Of a stretch of DNA of 35,512 nt, positions 1-7,006 are shown one piece after another. This DNA comes from Hymenobacter glacialis (GTDB lineage: Bacteria; Bacteroidota; Bacteroidia; Cytophagales; Hymenobacteraceae): the NCBI RefSeq assembly GCF_001816165.1, contig NZ_MDZC01000061.1, positions 1 to 35,512 on the forward strand, given 5' to 3'. Position 1 is the first letter of the stretch. Every line of letters starts with the position of its first letter. The translations under genes were made by a program, and so were the position numbers. The notes beneath the pieces are model-generated. The model had not been told where the DNA came from, did not search any database, and worked only from the letters and a program-made list of their open reading frames with translations.

Positions 1-255
1 TTCCGGCCGGTTTTTCGGGTCGAGGCCCTTGAACCATTCCTGCACGTACATCTTGGCCACACGGCGCGGCGTGCCGGCCAGGCTGTCGTCGGTCAGGTCG
101 AGGCCCAGCTCGCGCATGATGGCCTCAAAATGGCCACTGATAGCGGTAATCTTAGCTTCGTCAGATTCCGCGAAAGCGTTGTCGCGGAGAGGGGTGCGCA
201 GTTCGGCGGGAAGGTGCGCGTCGGGTGCCGGGTCTGGGCCGGAAGGGTTATCCAT
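1..255 (-). CDS. folE: GTP cyclohydrolase I, N-terminal part (cut by window edge)
   Basis: FolE converts GTP to 7,8-dihydroneopterin triphosphate, the first step of tetrahydrofolate and queuosine precursor synthesis. Only the first 85 codons lie in the window; the catalytic zinc-binding part is outside. The visible part ends with the family pattern 'IMRELGLDLTDDSLAGTPRR' followed by VAKMYVQEWFKGL, which is characteristic of FolE, after about 35 poorly conserved Pro/Asp-rich residues. The ATG at 253-255 overlaps the end of queD by 8 bp, so the two genes are almost certainly co-transcribed and translationally coupled. The pairing makes sense because FolE makes the substrate of QueD. The family assignment is confident; completeness cannot be judged. 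Confidence 0.9.
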   Translation of the reverse strand, partial: MDNPSGPDPAPDAHLPAELRTPLRDNAFAESDEAKITAISGHFEAIMRELGLDLTDDSLAGTPRRVAKMYVQEWFKGLDPKNRPE

Positions 256-655
256 GGTATTCTACAAAGTTGCGGTCCGTCTCATAGAGCGTGACCGAAA
301 GGGCAAGGGTTTCGGCCAGATGAGGGCGTAGCCGCTGCCAGATTACCACGGCCATGTTTTCGGCCGTGGGGTTCAAATTACGGAAATCTTCCGTGTCCAG
401 GTTCAGGTTGTGGTGGTCGTAACGGTTCAGCACTTCCACCTTTATCAGGTCGCTCAGCCGCTTCATGTCGTATACGTAGCCGGTTTCGGGGTCGACGGTA
501 CCGGTGAGGCGCACGGTCAAATTATAGTTGTGGCCGTGGTAGTTGGGGTTATTACACTTGCCAAATACGCGTTGGTTCTGCTCGGCATCCCAGGCGGGAT
601 TGTGCAGGCGGTGGGCGGCGTTGAAGTGCTCGGTACGGCAAACAGTGACTTGCAT
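248..655 (-). CDS. queD: 6-carboxytetrahydropterin synthase (QueD/PTPS family)
   Basis: This 135-residue protein belongs to the 6-pyruvoyl-tetrahydropterin synthase/QueD family, which acts on dihydroneopterin triphosphate; in bacteria the usual product is 6-carboxytetrahydropterin for queuosine. Visible motifs are the zinc ligands His15 (in AAHRL) and His40/His42 (HGHNY), the catalytic Cys34 (in FGKCNNPN), the DHHNLN motif at 80-85 and Glu125 in LYETDRN. Length is normal. It lies directly upstream of folE with an 8-bp overlap, so this is a two-gene pterin operon reading off the left edge. A true 6-pyruvoyl-tetrahydropterin synthase role cannot be excluded from sequence alone, but QueD is the usual bacterial assignment. 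Confidence 0.92.
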   Translation of the reverse strand: MQVTVCRTEHFNAAHRLHNPAWDAEQNQRVFGKCNNPNYHGHNYNLTVRLTGTVDPETGYVYDMKRLSDLIKVEVLNRYDHHNLNLDTEDFRNLNPTAENMAVVIWQRLRPHLAETLALSVTLYETDRNFVEYHG

Positions 656-816
656 AGGAGCCTACAACTGCTGTCCTGTCCGCATTGTTGCACCCCAGCC
701 AAGCAAACTACCTAGCGACACCAGTTGTCTTTGTATTGATTAGAATTTAAAAAAGCAGAAATATAATTTAAGTAATAAAATCGGCCATATTTATAAAAAA
801 GTTTGGGTACACAGAA

Positions 817-844
817 TTTGCATCGAAGAAAGACACTAAATTTG
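817..844 (+). promoter_or_regulatory. Bacteroidota-type promoter (upstream of two tandem ones)
   Basis: TTTG at 817-820 and TAAATTTG at 837-844 (exact TAnnTTTG) are separated by 16 nt, matching the -33/-7 architecture of Bacteroidota housekeeping promoters. They face the secreted-protein gene at 921. The surrounding 270 nt are AT-rich. Confidence 0.6.
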
Positions 845-868
845 AAATGCCAGACAACGATATTTTTG
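841..868 (+). promoter_or_regulatory. Second tandem Bacteroidota-type promoter
   Basis: The TTTG at 841-844, which is also the end of the first -7 element, lies 16 nt upstream of TATTTTTG at 861-868 (exact TAnnTTTG). The start codon at 921 would have a leader of about 45 nt. The two promoters share one TTTG. Confidence 0.6.
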
Positions 869-920
869 CAAATACTCTTTCCCCATTGCCATTTTTAAAG
901 CTCTCATCAGTTATTATCTC

Positions 921-1628
921 ATGAAGAATAGCCTACTTACTCTGCTCTTTATATGCCTGGCTACGCTCGGCAGTTATGCCCAGAAGTCCCCTGTGGATGA
1001 GGTTGATATGTCCATCAACAACATTCCCCGCAAAGGCCAGCGCGTGAGCATACAGCTCGACAACAAGCGCATCGAAGCAGCTTGGCTGAAACAACTCAGT
1101 GACAAGTTCGGCAACAAGCTTAAGAACAACAAGGGCGTGCTGAACCTGGACGGCATCATCATCGAAGAAATTGCACCCACTCCCATTCGCGTTATCAGCA
1201 AGGTAGATGGTACTCCTACCGGTACCACCGTGTGGTGGAGCATTGACCTGGGCAACGCTTACCTGGGCAAAGAAGCAACCCCGGTACAGTGGAAGTCGGC
1301 CGAGAAGTATTTGAAGGATTTCGCCCGCACGATGTACCGCGAAGACTTGGTATCGCAGATTGCCGAAGCCGAGCGTGCCTTGGTGGCCTCGCAAAATAAT
1401 CATAACGCCGTGATTGAGAAATCAAGCGCCATCAAGAAGGACGTTGAAAAAAATAAGGTGCGTAAAATTGAAATTCAGCAGCTGCTGGCCGCCAACGCCG
1501 CCGAGCTGCAGCAGTACAACAACCTCATCGACGCCAACCTGAAAGAGCAGGAGGCTGCCCGCGGCGACATTGTGAGCATGCGCATCGCCCTGGAGGCCGT
1601 AAAAGACCGCATGACCAAGATTGAGTAG
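921..1628 (+). CDS. Secreted or periplasmic coiled-coil protein, unknown function
   Basis: I do not recognise this 235-residue protein. It begins with a clear signal peptide (MKNSLLTLLFICLATLGSYA, probably cut before QKSP), so it is exported to the periplasm or cell surface. Residues about 25-140 form a mixed globular region with a WWSIDLGNAYLG segment. From about residue 140 to the end it is a long, charged helical stretch rich in Glu, Lys, Ala and Gln with few Pro or Gly, which looks like a coiled coil. There is no lipobox Cys after the signal. The gene stands alone, with two tandem promoter matches upstream and a strong terminator 29 nt after the stop, so it is a monocistronic unit. Confidence 0.75.
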   Translation: MKNSLLTLLFICLATLGSYAQKSPVDEVDMSINNIPRKGQRVSIQLDNKRIEAAWLKQLSDKFGNKLKNNKGVLNLDGIIIEEIAPTPIRVISKVDGTPTGTTVWWSIDLGNAYLGKEATPVQWKSAEKYLKDFARTMYREDLVSQIAEAERALVASQNNHNAVIEKSSAIKKDVEKNKVRKIEIQQLLAANAAELQQYNNLIDANLKEQEAARGDIVSMRIALEAVKDRMTKIE

Positions 1629-1656
1629 CCATTCGGCGCTATTTGAGCTGCTAACT

Positions 1657-1687
1657 AAAGCCCTGCCCCTCACCGGCAGGGCTTTTT
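1657..1687 (+). terminator. Intrinsic terminator of the secreted coiled-coil gene
   Basis: A perfect 11-bp stem (AAAGCCCTGCC at 1657-1667 paired with GGCAGGGCTTT at 1675-1685), a 7-nt loop and a short T run follow the stop codon at 1628. Confidence 0.85.
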
Positions 1688-1774
1688 GTTTGGGGGTAGG
1701 GGCCAACCCCACGGGGGCGAAATACGTTGGCAACATAGTCCGCTACAGTAGCGGCTGCTTACCACACCCCACCC

Positions 1775-2179
1775 ATGGAAAAGAAAGAAGTTCAGCACCA
1801 AGTGCACCTTGACAGCGCCATTAAGTTCCTCTCCGGCGACCTCAACGAAGAAGCCGAGCGCGCTGGGCTCGACAACCAGTTCCAGCGTTGGATAGAGGAC
1901 CTGAAAGATGCCAATAACCCCGCTTTCCACCAGTTGGTTGTCGACATGCAAGCGCTAAAGGCTCACTTTGGCAGCGGCACACTCGACGTAAACGTTATTG
2001 CCCCCCTCTTAGCCCGTCTGGGCACCAACACCAGCCAGGCGGCCAACTTCGCCGAAGGCAACACCGCCCCCCGCGTAACCAAGCTGGGCGAGGTGCTCAG
2101 CGCCGTGGCGCAGCAGCTGCAAGGCGGTTCGGTAGAAGTAGACGGCAGCCTGCCCCAGGACTTCTCCTCGCATAGCTAA
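1775..2179 (+). CDS. Small acidic cytoplasmic protein, unknown function
   Basis: This 134-residue protein has no signal peptide, membrane segment or motif that I recognise. It is acidic and mostly helical in appearance (MEKKEVQHQVHLDSAIKFLS at the start), with a mid-region ALKAHFGSGTLDVNVIAPLL and a Ser-rich tail. Codon use and GC content match the neighbouring core genes, so it is probably a genuine resident gene. The ATG at 1775 is chosen because no coding-like sequence precedes it; a weak -7-like TACGTTGG lies at 1723-1730. It converges on rplS, with a shared hairpin terminator between them. Confidence 0.7.
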   Translation: MEKKEVQHQVHLDSAIKFLSGDLNEEAERAGLDNQFQRWIEDLKDANNPAFHQLVVDMQALKAHFGSGTLDVNVIAPLLARLGTNTSQAANFAEGNTAPRVTKLGEVLSAVAQQLQGGSVEVDGSLPQDFSSHS

Positions 2180-2226
2180 GCCAATTGTAGCGGGGCAGCA
2201 GCATGCTTGCTGCCCCGCACGAACCT

Positions 2227-2261
2227 AAAAAAGCCGGCCCCACGTGTGGGGCGGCTTTTTT
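2227..2261. terminator. Bidirectional terminator between the 1775 gene and rplS
   Basis: A nearly perfect inverted repeat, AAAAAAGCCGGCCCC then ACGTGT then GGGGCGGCTTTTTT, with one bulged G. It has an A run on the left and a T run on the right, so it can end transcription in both directions between convergent genes. Confidence 0.85.
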
Positions 2262-2295
2262 GATGTTGATAGCAGCCGAATAGCTGCGGCAGTGC

Positions 2296-2676
2296 TTAAG
2301 CCTTGGCCTTAGCAACTGGGTTGAGGCGACGCTCCTTGATACGGGAAGCTTTGCCGGACAGGCCACGCAGGTAGAACAGACGGGCACGACGTACTTTACC
2401 GCGACGGATAACCTCGATTTTATCGATGTTAGGCGACAGCAGGGGGAAAATACGCTCGGTGCCGATTTGGTTGGAAATCTTGCGAACGGTGAAAGTTTCA
2501 CCGTTGGAGCTTGGGTTGCGGCGCTGCAGTACCACGCCCTGGAACTGCTGGATGCGCTCCTTGTTGCCCTCGCGGATTTTCACGTGAACATTCACGGTGT
2601 CGCCCGCAGCGAACAGGGGGAAGCTGGCGCGGCGCTCCTGCGATTCGGCCTGGATAAAGTCAAGTAGTACGCTCAT
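2296..2676 (-). CDS. rplS: 50S ribosomal protein L19
   Basis: L19 sits at the interface between the large and small ribosomal subunits. The 126-residue product shows the family features [20 protein letters not shown] near residues 22-41, [12 protein letters not shown], the TFTVRKIS segment and the basic C-terminal [21 protein letters not shown] place the start at the ATG at 2676 (MSVLLDFIQ) because upstream in-frame sequence is not L19-like and crosses a promoter element. The gene is last in the rpsP-rimM-trmD-rplS order, but a 166-nt gap after trmD and a TATCTTTG element at 2738-2745 suggest it is also transcribed on its own. It ends at a bidirectional terminator. Confidence 0.97.
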   Translation of the reverse strand: MSVLLDFIQAESQERRASFPLFAAGDTVNVHVKIREGNKERIQQFQGVVLQRRNPSSNGETFTVRKISNQIGTERIFPLLSPNIDKIEVIRRGKVRRARLFYLRGLSGKASRIKERRLNPVAKAKA

Positions 2677-2737
2677 GGCTGGGAAATTGCAAAAGACGGC
2701 GCTGCCGTCGGGAAATAGTATTTTACAAAACGGACCG

Positions 2738-2745
2738 CAAAGATA
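2738..2745 (-). promoter_or_regulatory. -7 element of an rplS promoter
   Basis: TATCTTTG on the minus strand is an exact TAnnTTTG match about 60 nt upstream of the rplS start codon. No convincing -33 TTTG is seen at the expected distance. Confidence 0.55.
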
Positions 2746-2842
2746 ATGCTTTCGGGTGAGGATAGCAAGCGGTTTGTAGAACATGCGTCAGCTTGTTCCT
2801 TGATTTGCTGATAATTCAACGCTGCACAGGCGAAAGCACGTG

Positions 2843-3517
2843 CTACGACAGCAAATCGGGGCGGCGGGTTTGGGTGCGAGCCAGGGCCTGTTCGTGCCGC
2901 CACTCCTCAATTTTGGGCGTGTTGCCCGATAACAGAATGCCCGGCACGGCTTGCCCGCGCCACTCCGCCGGGCGGGTGTACACGGGCGGCGCCAGCAAAT
3001 CGTCCTGAAAAGAATCCGACAGCGCCGACTCCTCGTTGCCCAGCACGCCCGGCAGCAGCCGCACCACGGCATCTACCAGGATGGCCGCGCCCAGCTCGCC
3101 ACCGCTCAGCACGTAGTCGCCCACGCTGATTTCGTGGGTAATGTAGGTTTGGCGAATCCGCTCATCAATGCCCTTGTAATGACCGCAGAGCATGATGATG
3201 TTCTGGAACAGCGACAGCCGGTTGGCCAGTGGCTGGCGCAGGGTCTGGCCATCGGGCGTGAGGTAGATGATGGCGTCGTAGGGCCGTTCGGCCTGCAACG
3301 CATCCATCCAGGCCGCAATGGGCTCCACGCGCAGCACCATGCCGGCCCCGCCGCCAAACACAGCGTCGTCAATTTGCCCGTGCTTGTTGATGGCCTTGTC
3401 GCGAAGCTGGTGCACATGGATTTCAACCAAGCGCTTGTCTTGGGCCCGCTTCACAATGGAATGAGCAAAGGGGCTGACCAGCAACTCCGGCAGGCAAGTG
3501 AGAATGTCGATACGCAT
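2843..3517 (-). CDS. trmD: tRNA (guanine-37-N1)-methyltransferase
   Basis: TrmD methylates N1 of G37 next to the anticodon of tRNAs reading CNN codons, using S-adenosylmethionine, and prevents +1 frameshifting. The 224-residue protein has the trefoil-knot SPOUT signatures: [12 protein letters not shown] (55-66), [12 protein letters not shown] (110-121), [11 protein letters not shown] (131-141) and [12 protein letters not shown] (177-188). The catalytic Asp appears as Asp168 in ESALSDSF. Length is typical. It lies between rimM (82 nt upstream) and rplS (166 nt downstream), the classical operon order. The spacer before it contains the AGCTA-type repeat described separately. Confidence 0.97.
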   Translation of the reverse strand: MRIDILTCLPELLVSPFAHSIVKRAQDKRLVEIHVHQLRDKAINKHGQIDDAVFGGGAGMVLRVEPIAAWMDALQAERPYDAIIYLTPDGQTLRQPLANRLSLFQNIIMLCGHYKGIDERIRQTYITHEISVGDYVLSGGELGAAILVDAVVRLLPGVLGNEESALSDSFQDDLLAPPVYTRPAEWRGQAVPGILLSGNTPKIEEWRHEQALARTQTRRPDLLS

Positions 3518-3526
3518 GTTTTTAGC

Positions 3527-3596
3527 TATTAGCCAATAGCGGTTAGCTCACCGCAATACTCACAAGCTAAAAGCTGACGGCTGATAGCTAAACGCT
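3527..3596. repeat. AGCTA/TAGC-rich intergenic repeat
   Basis: The rimM-trmD spacer is built of short related words in both orientations (AGCTATTAGC, CAATAGCGGTTAGCT, AAGCTAAAAGCTGACGGCT, GATAGCTAAACGC). A similar block lies at 22843-22935. It has no reading frame and looks like a dispersed extragenic repeat. Confidence 0.5.
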
Positions 3597-3599
3597 GGT

Positions 3600-4181
3600 C
3601 TAGGCCTCTTCAGATTCGTCTGCTTCGTCCTGCTGGCGGGTGCTGGGCTTGAGGTACACGTCCAGCAAGCCGTCGGGCAGCTTCACGTATATCTCCTTTT
3701 TGCCGTGGTCGGCGTGGGTCACCAGCTCGTCTACCACCGGAATCAGCACTTCCTGGCCCTGGTAGCGCATGGCCAGCATGTCCTGCTGGGGCAGCTCGTA
3801 GAAGTTCTCCACGGTGCCCAGCGGACCCATGTTTTCGTCAACCACGGTAAAGCCGATGACGTCGTGGAAGTAGAACTGGTCTTCGGCCAGCTCGGGGAGC
3901 TGCGCCAGGGGCAGGTGCAGCTGCGCACCGCGCAGGGGCTCGGCTTCTTCGATGCGCTCAATGCCGCGCAGCTTCAGCAAAATCCTGGAGCCGGGCTGGG
4001 GCTGTATTTTTTCTACCTGGTGCTCCACCAGCTTGGTGGGGGCACCGGCCAGGGCAAGGTGCACCGTTTTCAGCTTGAGGTAGGCTTTGGAGTCGTCAAC
4101 ATCGAAATGAGCCACCACGTGGCCGCGCAGGCCATGGGTCTTGATGATGTAGCCGAGCTGATAGGTTTCGTCGAGAGTCAT
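3600..4181 (-). CDS. rimM: Ribosome maturation factor RimM
   Basis: RimM binds S19 and helps assemble the 30S head domain. The 193-residue product has the N-terminal RimM barrel (YQLGYIIKTHGLRGHVVAHF at 7-26) and the C-terminal PRC-barrel domain with QFYFHDVIG, PLGTVENFYELPQQDML, VLIPVVDELV and YVKLPDGLLDVY. It ends in an acidic tail, DEADESEEA. The ATG at 4181 is chosen because upstream in-frame codons overlap a hairpin and are not RimM-like. It follows rpsP by 92 nt, in which a strong hairpin and seven U residues lie just before the start. This suggests RimM is made at a lower level than S16. Confidence 0.96.
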   Translation of the reverse strand: MTLDETYQLGYIIKTHGLRGHVVAHFDVDDSKAYLKLKTVHLALAGAPTKLVEHQVEKIQPQPGSRILLKLRGIERIEEAEPLRGAQLHLPLAQLPELAEDQFYFHDVIGFTVVDENMGPLGTVENFYELPQQDMLAMRYQGQEVLIPVVDELVTHADHGKKEIYVKLPDGLLDVYLKPSTRQQDEADESEEA

Positions 4182-4201
4182 AAGCAGGGAAGGGGGTAAC
4201 G

Positions 4202-4249
4202 AAAAAAAGTTTGGGGGTTGCGTGCCGGTCCGGCTCACAACCCCCAAAC
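4202..4249 (-). terminator. Intercistronic terminator or attenuator between rpsP and rimM
   Basis: On the minus strand, GTTTGGGGGTTG (complement of 4238-4249) and its perfect 12-bp complement (4209-4220) form a stem, followed at once by seven T residues (4202-4208). This is a complete intrinsic terminator inside the operon, 20 nt before rimM. Confidence 0.8.
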
Positions 4250-4273
4250 CCTTTCGGTTTAGAAACCTAAAAA

Positions 4274-4822
4274 CTACTCGGCAGCTTCGGTAGCAGCTTC
4301 TTCGGCCGGAGCCTCGGTAGCAGCTTCTTCGGCAGCGGGAGCGGGCGTGTTGGCAGCCAGCAGCGCAGCAGCTTTCTGGCGCTGCGACTCCGAGCGGGCT
4401 TCCTTAACCTTAGTCTCGGCGTCGAAAGCAGCCTGCTTGGCAGTTGCTTTGGCGTCAACCAAGCCGGTACGCTTGCCTTCGATTTTAGCGTCTTTCTCTT
4501 CTTTCCAAGCGCTGAAACGCTCGTCGGCTACATCTTGCGTGATGGCGCCTTTGTCAACACCCAGCTGCAGGTGACGACGGTAGAGCACGCCGCGGTAGCT
4601 GAGCATGGCCCGAACGGTGTCGGTGGGCTGCGCACCGGTCATCATCCAGTAGAACGCGCGGTCGGCGTCGTAGTTGATGGTGGCGGGGTTGGTTTGGGGG
4701 TTGTAGGTGCCGAGCTTCTCAATGAAACGGCCGTCGCGGGGAGCGCGGGCGTCAGCTACTACGATGTCGTAAGTTGCGGCCTTCTTGCGGCCACGACGGG
4801 CGAGGCGGATTTTAACTGCCAT
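4274..4822 (-). CDS. rpsP: 30S ribosomal protein S16
   Basis: S16 is an early-assembling protein of the small ribosomal subunit. The N-terminal 80 residues carry the family pattern: [20 protein letters not shown] at the start, then [16 protein letters not shown] (27-42) and [19 protein letters not shown] (56-74). The protein is 182 residues, about twice the E. coli length, because of a Lys/Ala/Glu-rich helical extension ending in repeated Ala-Glu-rich segments ([20 protein letters not shown]). Such extensions are usual in Bacteroidota. It is first in the operon, with a TACCTTTG promoter element 65 nt upstream and a terminator-like hairpin right after the stop. Confidence 0.97.
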   Translation of the reverse strand: MAVKIRLARRGRKKAATYDIVVADARAPRDGRFIEKLGTYNPQTNPATINYDADRAFYWMMTGAQPTDTVRAMLSYRGVLYRRHLQLGVDKGAITQDVADERFSAWKEEKDAKIEGKRTGLVDAKATAKQAAFDAETKVKEARSESQRQKAAALLAANTPAPAAEEAATEAPAEEAATEAAE

Positions 4823-4886
4823 AAACCGATGGGTTTGGTGCGACGCAGCTCGTGCGTCTGGTGATATTTTCCCGAAATTGGGAGTG

Positions 4887-4894
4887 CAAAGGTA
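4887..4894 (-). promoter_or_regulatory. -7 element of the rpsP operon promoter
   Basis: TACCTTTG on the minus strand (exact TAnnTTTG), giving a leader of roughly 60 nt before the S16 start. I see no clear -33 TTTG. Confidence 0.6.
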
Positions 4895-4928
4895 GCGTTT
4901 GTTCAGGGCATTAGCTAGGAGCGAGCAT

Positions 4929-4961
4929 AAAAAAAGCGCTAACCAGGAGGTTAGCGCTTTT
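4929..4961 (-). terminator. Terminator of the 5008 desaturase gene
   Basis: A perfect 13-bp stem (4932-4944 with 4949-4961) closes on the loop AGGA. Reading on the minus strand it is followed by a run of seven T residues, and lies about 45 nt after the desaturase stop. Confidence 0.85.
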
Positions 4962-5007
4962 CGTCGTTGTCGTCATTCGCTCCGCTCTAAATGACAGACG
5001 TTGAAAA

Positions 5008-5802
5008 CTACGCTGCCATGGCTTCGCGCTTGGGCTTTGGCTTGGCCAGCTTGGATATGGCGTTCAGGTTCATGTTTTTGCGCTTGATTTTAATGACGCC
5101 GACCTTGTCGAGGCTCCAGATGGCCACGTAGGTGGGGTCAAACTCCCACCACTTCACGCCGAAGTTCACGCGCATGGGCAGCTTGTGGTGGTTGTTCTGA
5201 AACAACTCGCCAAAGGCCAGAAAGTCCAGGGCCAGCGTGTTTTTCGATTTGTCACGGTTGTCGAAATTCTGGTAGCCGTACTTGTGGCCGCCCCAGTTCA
5301 CAATGGCGCCGTGGATGGGGCCCATCAGGAAGTGGATGGGCAGCAATAGGTATTGCCACCACGCCGTGGCAAAGTTAATGTAGAACAGCACGTAGACCGT
5401 GCCCCAGCCCAGACGCGAGTACACGGTGCCGCCAAACTTGTCGAGCCACTTCCACTCCGGAATGTCGCCGTCGAAGCGCTTAGCACCTTCGTGCACGTCC
5501 TTCACCACGTCGTTGTATATCACCTTCGTCTTCCACATCATATCAAACGCGTTGTTTGAGAAGTGCGGGGAGTGTGGGTCCAGTTCAGTATCGGAGTAGG
5601 CGTGGTGCATGCGGTGCAGCAGCGCGTAGGCCCGCGGCGAGAGGAAGCTGCTGCCCTGGCACACGTAGGTGAAGGCAAAAAAGAACTTCTCCCAGAATTT
5701 ATTCATCGTAAACATCTTGTGCGCCGCGTAGCGGTGCAGGTAGAATGTCTGCGTGAACAGGGACAAATAGTAGTGCGCAACAAAGAAAATGAGAATAGCC
5801 AT
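5008..5802 (-). CDS. Membrane fatty-acid (acyl-CoA type) desaturase, paralog 1
   Basis: This is an integral-membrane diiron desaturase of the Delta-9/SCD-like family, which inserts a cis double bond in acyl chains and so adjusts membrane fluidity. The 264-residue protein has His box 1 HRYAAH (23-28), box 2 HRMHH (63-67), the NWGGH segment (169-173) that matches the Asn/His metal-site segment of this family, and box 3 QNNHH (202-206). The usual first His of box 3 is Gln. Hydrophobic segments lie at about 1-17, 37-50 and 135-165. The start at 5802 (MAILIFF) aligns with its paralog at 30348-31130 without gaps through residue 210. It has its own promoter (TAATTTTG at 5872-5879) and terminator. 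Substrate specificity cannot be read from the sequence. Confidence 0.9.
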   Translation of the reverse strand: MAILIFFVAHYYLSLFTQTFYLHRYAAHKMFTMNKFWEKFFFAFTYVCQGSSFLSPRAYALLHRMHHAYSDTELDPHSPHFSNNAFDMMWKTKVIYNDVVKDVHEGAKRFDGDIPEWKWLDKFGGTVYSRLGWGTVYVLFYINFATAWWQYLLLPIHFLMGPIHGAIVNWGGHKYGYQNFDNRDKSKNTLALDFLAFGELFQNNHHKLPMRVNFGVKWWEFDPTYVAIWSLDKVGVIKIKRKNMNLNAISKLAKPKPKREAMAA

Positions 5803-5871
5803 AGGAATGAATAGCGAACAGAACTGCCCGCACAAGCACAAAGCCCGGGGGAAGGTTCAGAATAGGTAACG

Positions 5872-5879
5872 CAAAATTA
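5872..5879 (-). promoter_or_regulatory. -7 element of the desaturase 1 promoter
   Basis: TAATTTTG on the minus strand is an exact TAnnTTTG match, about 70 nt upstream of the chosen start codon. No clear -33 element is visible. Confidence 0.55.
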
Positions 5880-5973
5880 CGGCCAGAGTGTCCCTGGCAG
5901 GTATGCGGGGCTGGGAAGGCCAAAATGTTGCACGTAGCACGCAGTAATGCTTCGTGTCCCGGCGCGCGCTGCG

Positions 5974-6684
5974 CTACTTGTAGAACTCCCGTGCGGCGTC
6001 CCAGTGCGGCGCGTCGGGCAGGGGGGCCACAAAAGTCATGGCTTCTTTGGTGACGGGGTGCTGCAGCTGCAACTGGCGGGCGTGCAGGGCAATGCTCACG
6101 TCGGGCAAGGGCGCAATGAAGCCGTACTTCACGTCGCCGATGATGGGGGTGCCCAGGCCGGTGGCCAGCTGGGTGCGAATCTGGTGCGGGCGGCCCGTCA
6201 CGGGGTTCACCTGCAGCAGGTAGCGGTTGCCGGCCGGGCCCAGCAGCTCGTAGTGCAGCTCGGACCGCAGGCCCTGCGAATGCTTCTCGGAATAGGCTTT
6301 GGTCACGTTGCGCACCGTGTCCTTCACCAGCCAATGCACCAGGGTGCCATTTTCGGGAATGGGGGGCTTGCCGGTGAGGGCCCAATAGGTTTTGGTCATC
6401 AGCGAGTCGCGGAACATCTCGTTGAGGCGGCTCAGGGCTTTGCTGGTTTTGGCCAGCACCACAATGCCGCTCACGGGCCGGTCGATGCGGTGGCACACGC
6501 CCACGAAGGCCTCGCCGGGCTTCTTGTACTTGAAGCGCAGGTACTCGGCGGCTTTTTTGGAGAGGGGCTCGTCGCCGGTGGCGTCGCCCTGCACGAGCAG
6601 GCCAGCGGGCTTGTTGATGACGAGAAGGTGGTTGTCTTCAAACAGAATTTCTCTGCCTTCGGACCAGATGTTGGGACGATTCAC
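5974..6684 (-). CDS. RluA-family pseudouridine synthase
   Basis: Enzymes of this family convert specific uridines in 23S rRNA or tRNA to pseudouridine. The 236-residue protein has the RluA signature HRIDRPVSGIVVLAKTSKA (65-83) with the catalytic Asp68. It also has VINKPAGLLVQ (22-32), TYWALTGKP, and the C-terminal GRPHQIRTQLATGLGTPIIG followed by DVKYG. There is no S4 domain and length is normal for the RluA/RluC catalytic core, so it is probably one of the tRNA/23S enzymes; the exact target base cannot be assigned. The start ATG at 6684 precedes MNRPNIWSEGREILFEDNHL, which fits family N-termini. A weak TACATTTC lies upstream. Confidence 0.92.
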   Translation of the reverse strand: MNRPNIWSEGREILFEDNHLLVINKPAGLLVQGDATGDEPLSKKAAEYLRFKYKKPGEAFVGVCHRIDRPVSGIVVLAKTSKALSRLNEMFRDSLMTKTYWALTGKPPIPENGTLVHWLVKDTVRNVTKAYSEKHSQGLRSELHYELLGPAGNRYLLQVNPVTGRPHQIRTQLATGLGTPIIGDVKYGFIAPLPDVSIALHARQLQLQHPVTKEAMTFVAPLPDAPHWDAAREFYK

Positions 6685-6867
6685 GCGGCGGTTGCGGGCG
6701 GGATAGGAAATGTAGCAGGAGGGGGACCAGGGCCCACCAAGGGGCTACCGCACGTCGTCAGACCACACTCACCGGGCGCTCCGCTCTTGCTTTTAAGTAG
6801 CACGAAGATACGAAGAGGCGCGGGAGTAGGAATGAAAGAATGTCAAGCGCTTCAATTGAGTGAATAA

Positions 6868-6978
6868 GCACAAAAGCACGTCATGCTGAGCTTGCCGAAT
6901 CATCTCTATCGCAGTGCCAAATCCTATGCAAAATGGAATAGTTGCGCGGTAGAGATGCTTCGGCAAGCTCAGCATGAC
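6868..6978. repeat. Palindromic intergenic repeat, copy 1
   Basis: Arms of 33 nt at 6880-6912 and 6946-6978 are inverted copies with two mismatches, around a 33-nt loop; each arm contains GTCATGCTGAGCTTGCCGAA. A second copy with the same arm core is at 31162-31278. It lies 28 nt beyond the panB stop and has no reading frame. It fills most of the 322-nt gap between rluA-type and panB genes, which otherwise shows nothing. Confidence 0.85.
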
Positions 6979-7006
6979 GGTCTGATTTTTCAGTTCAAAT
7001 AAGCCT

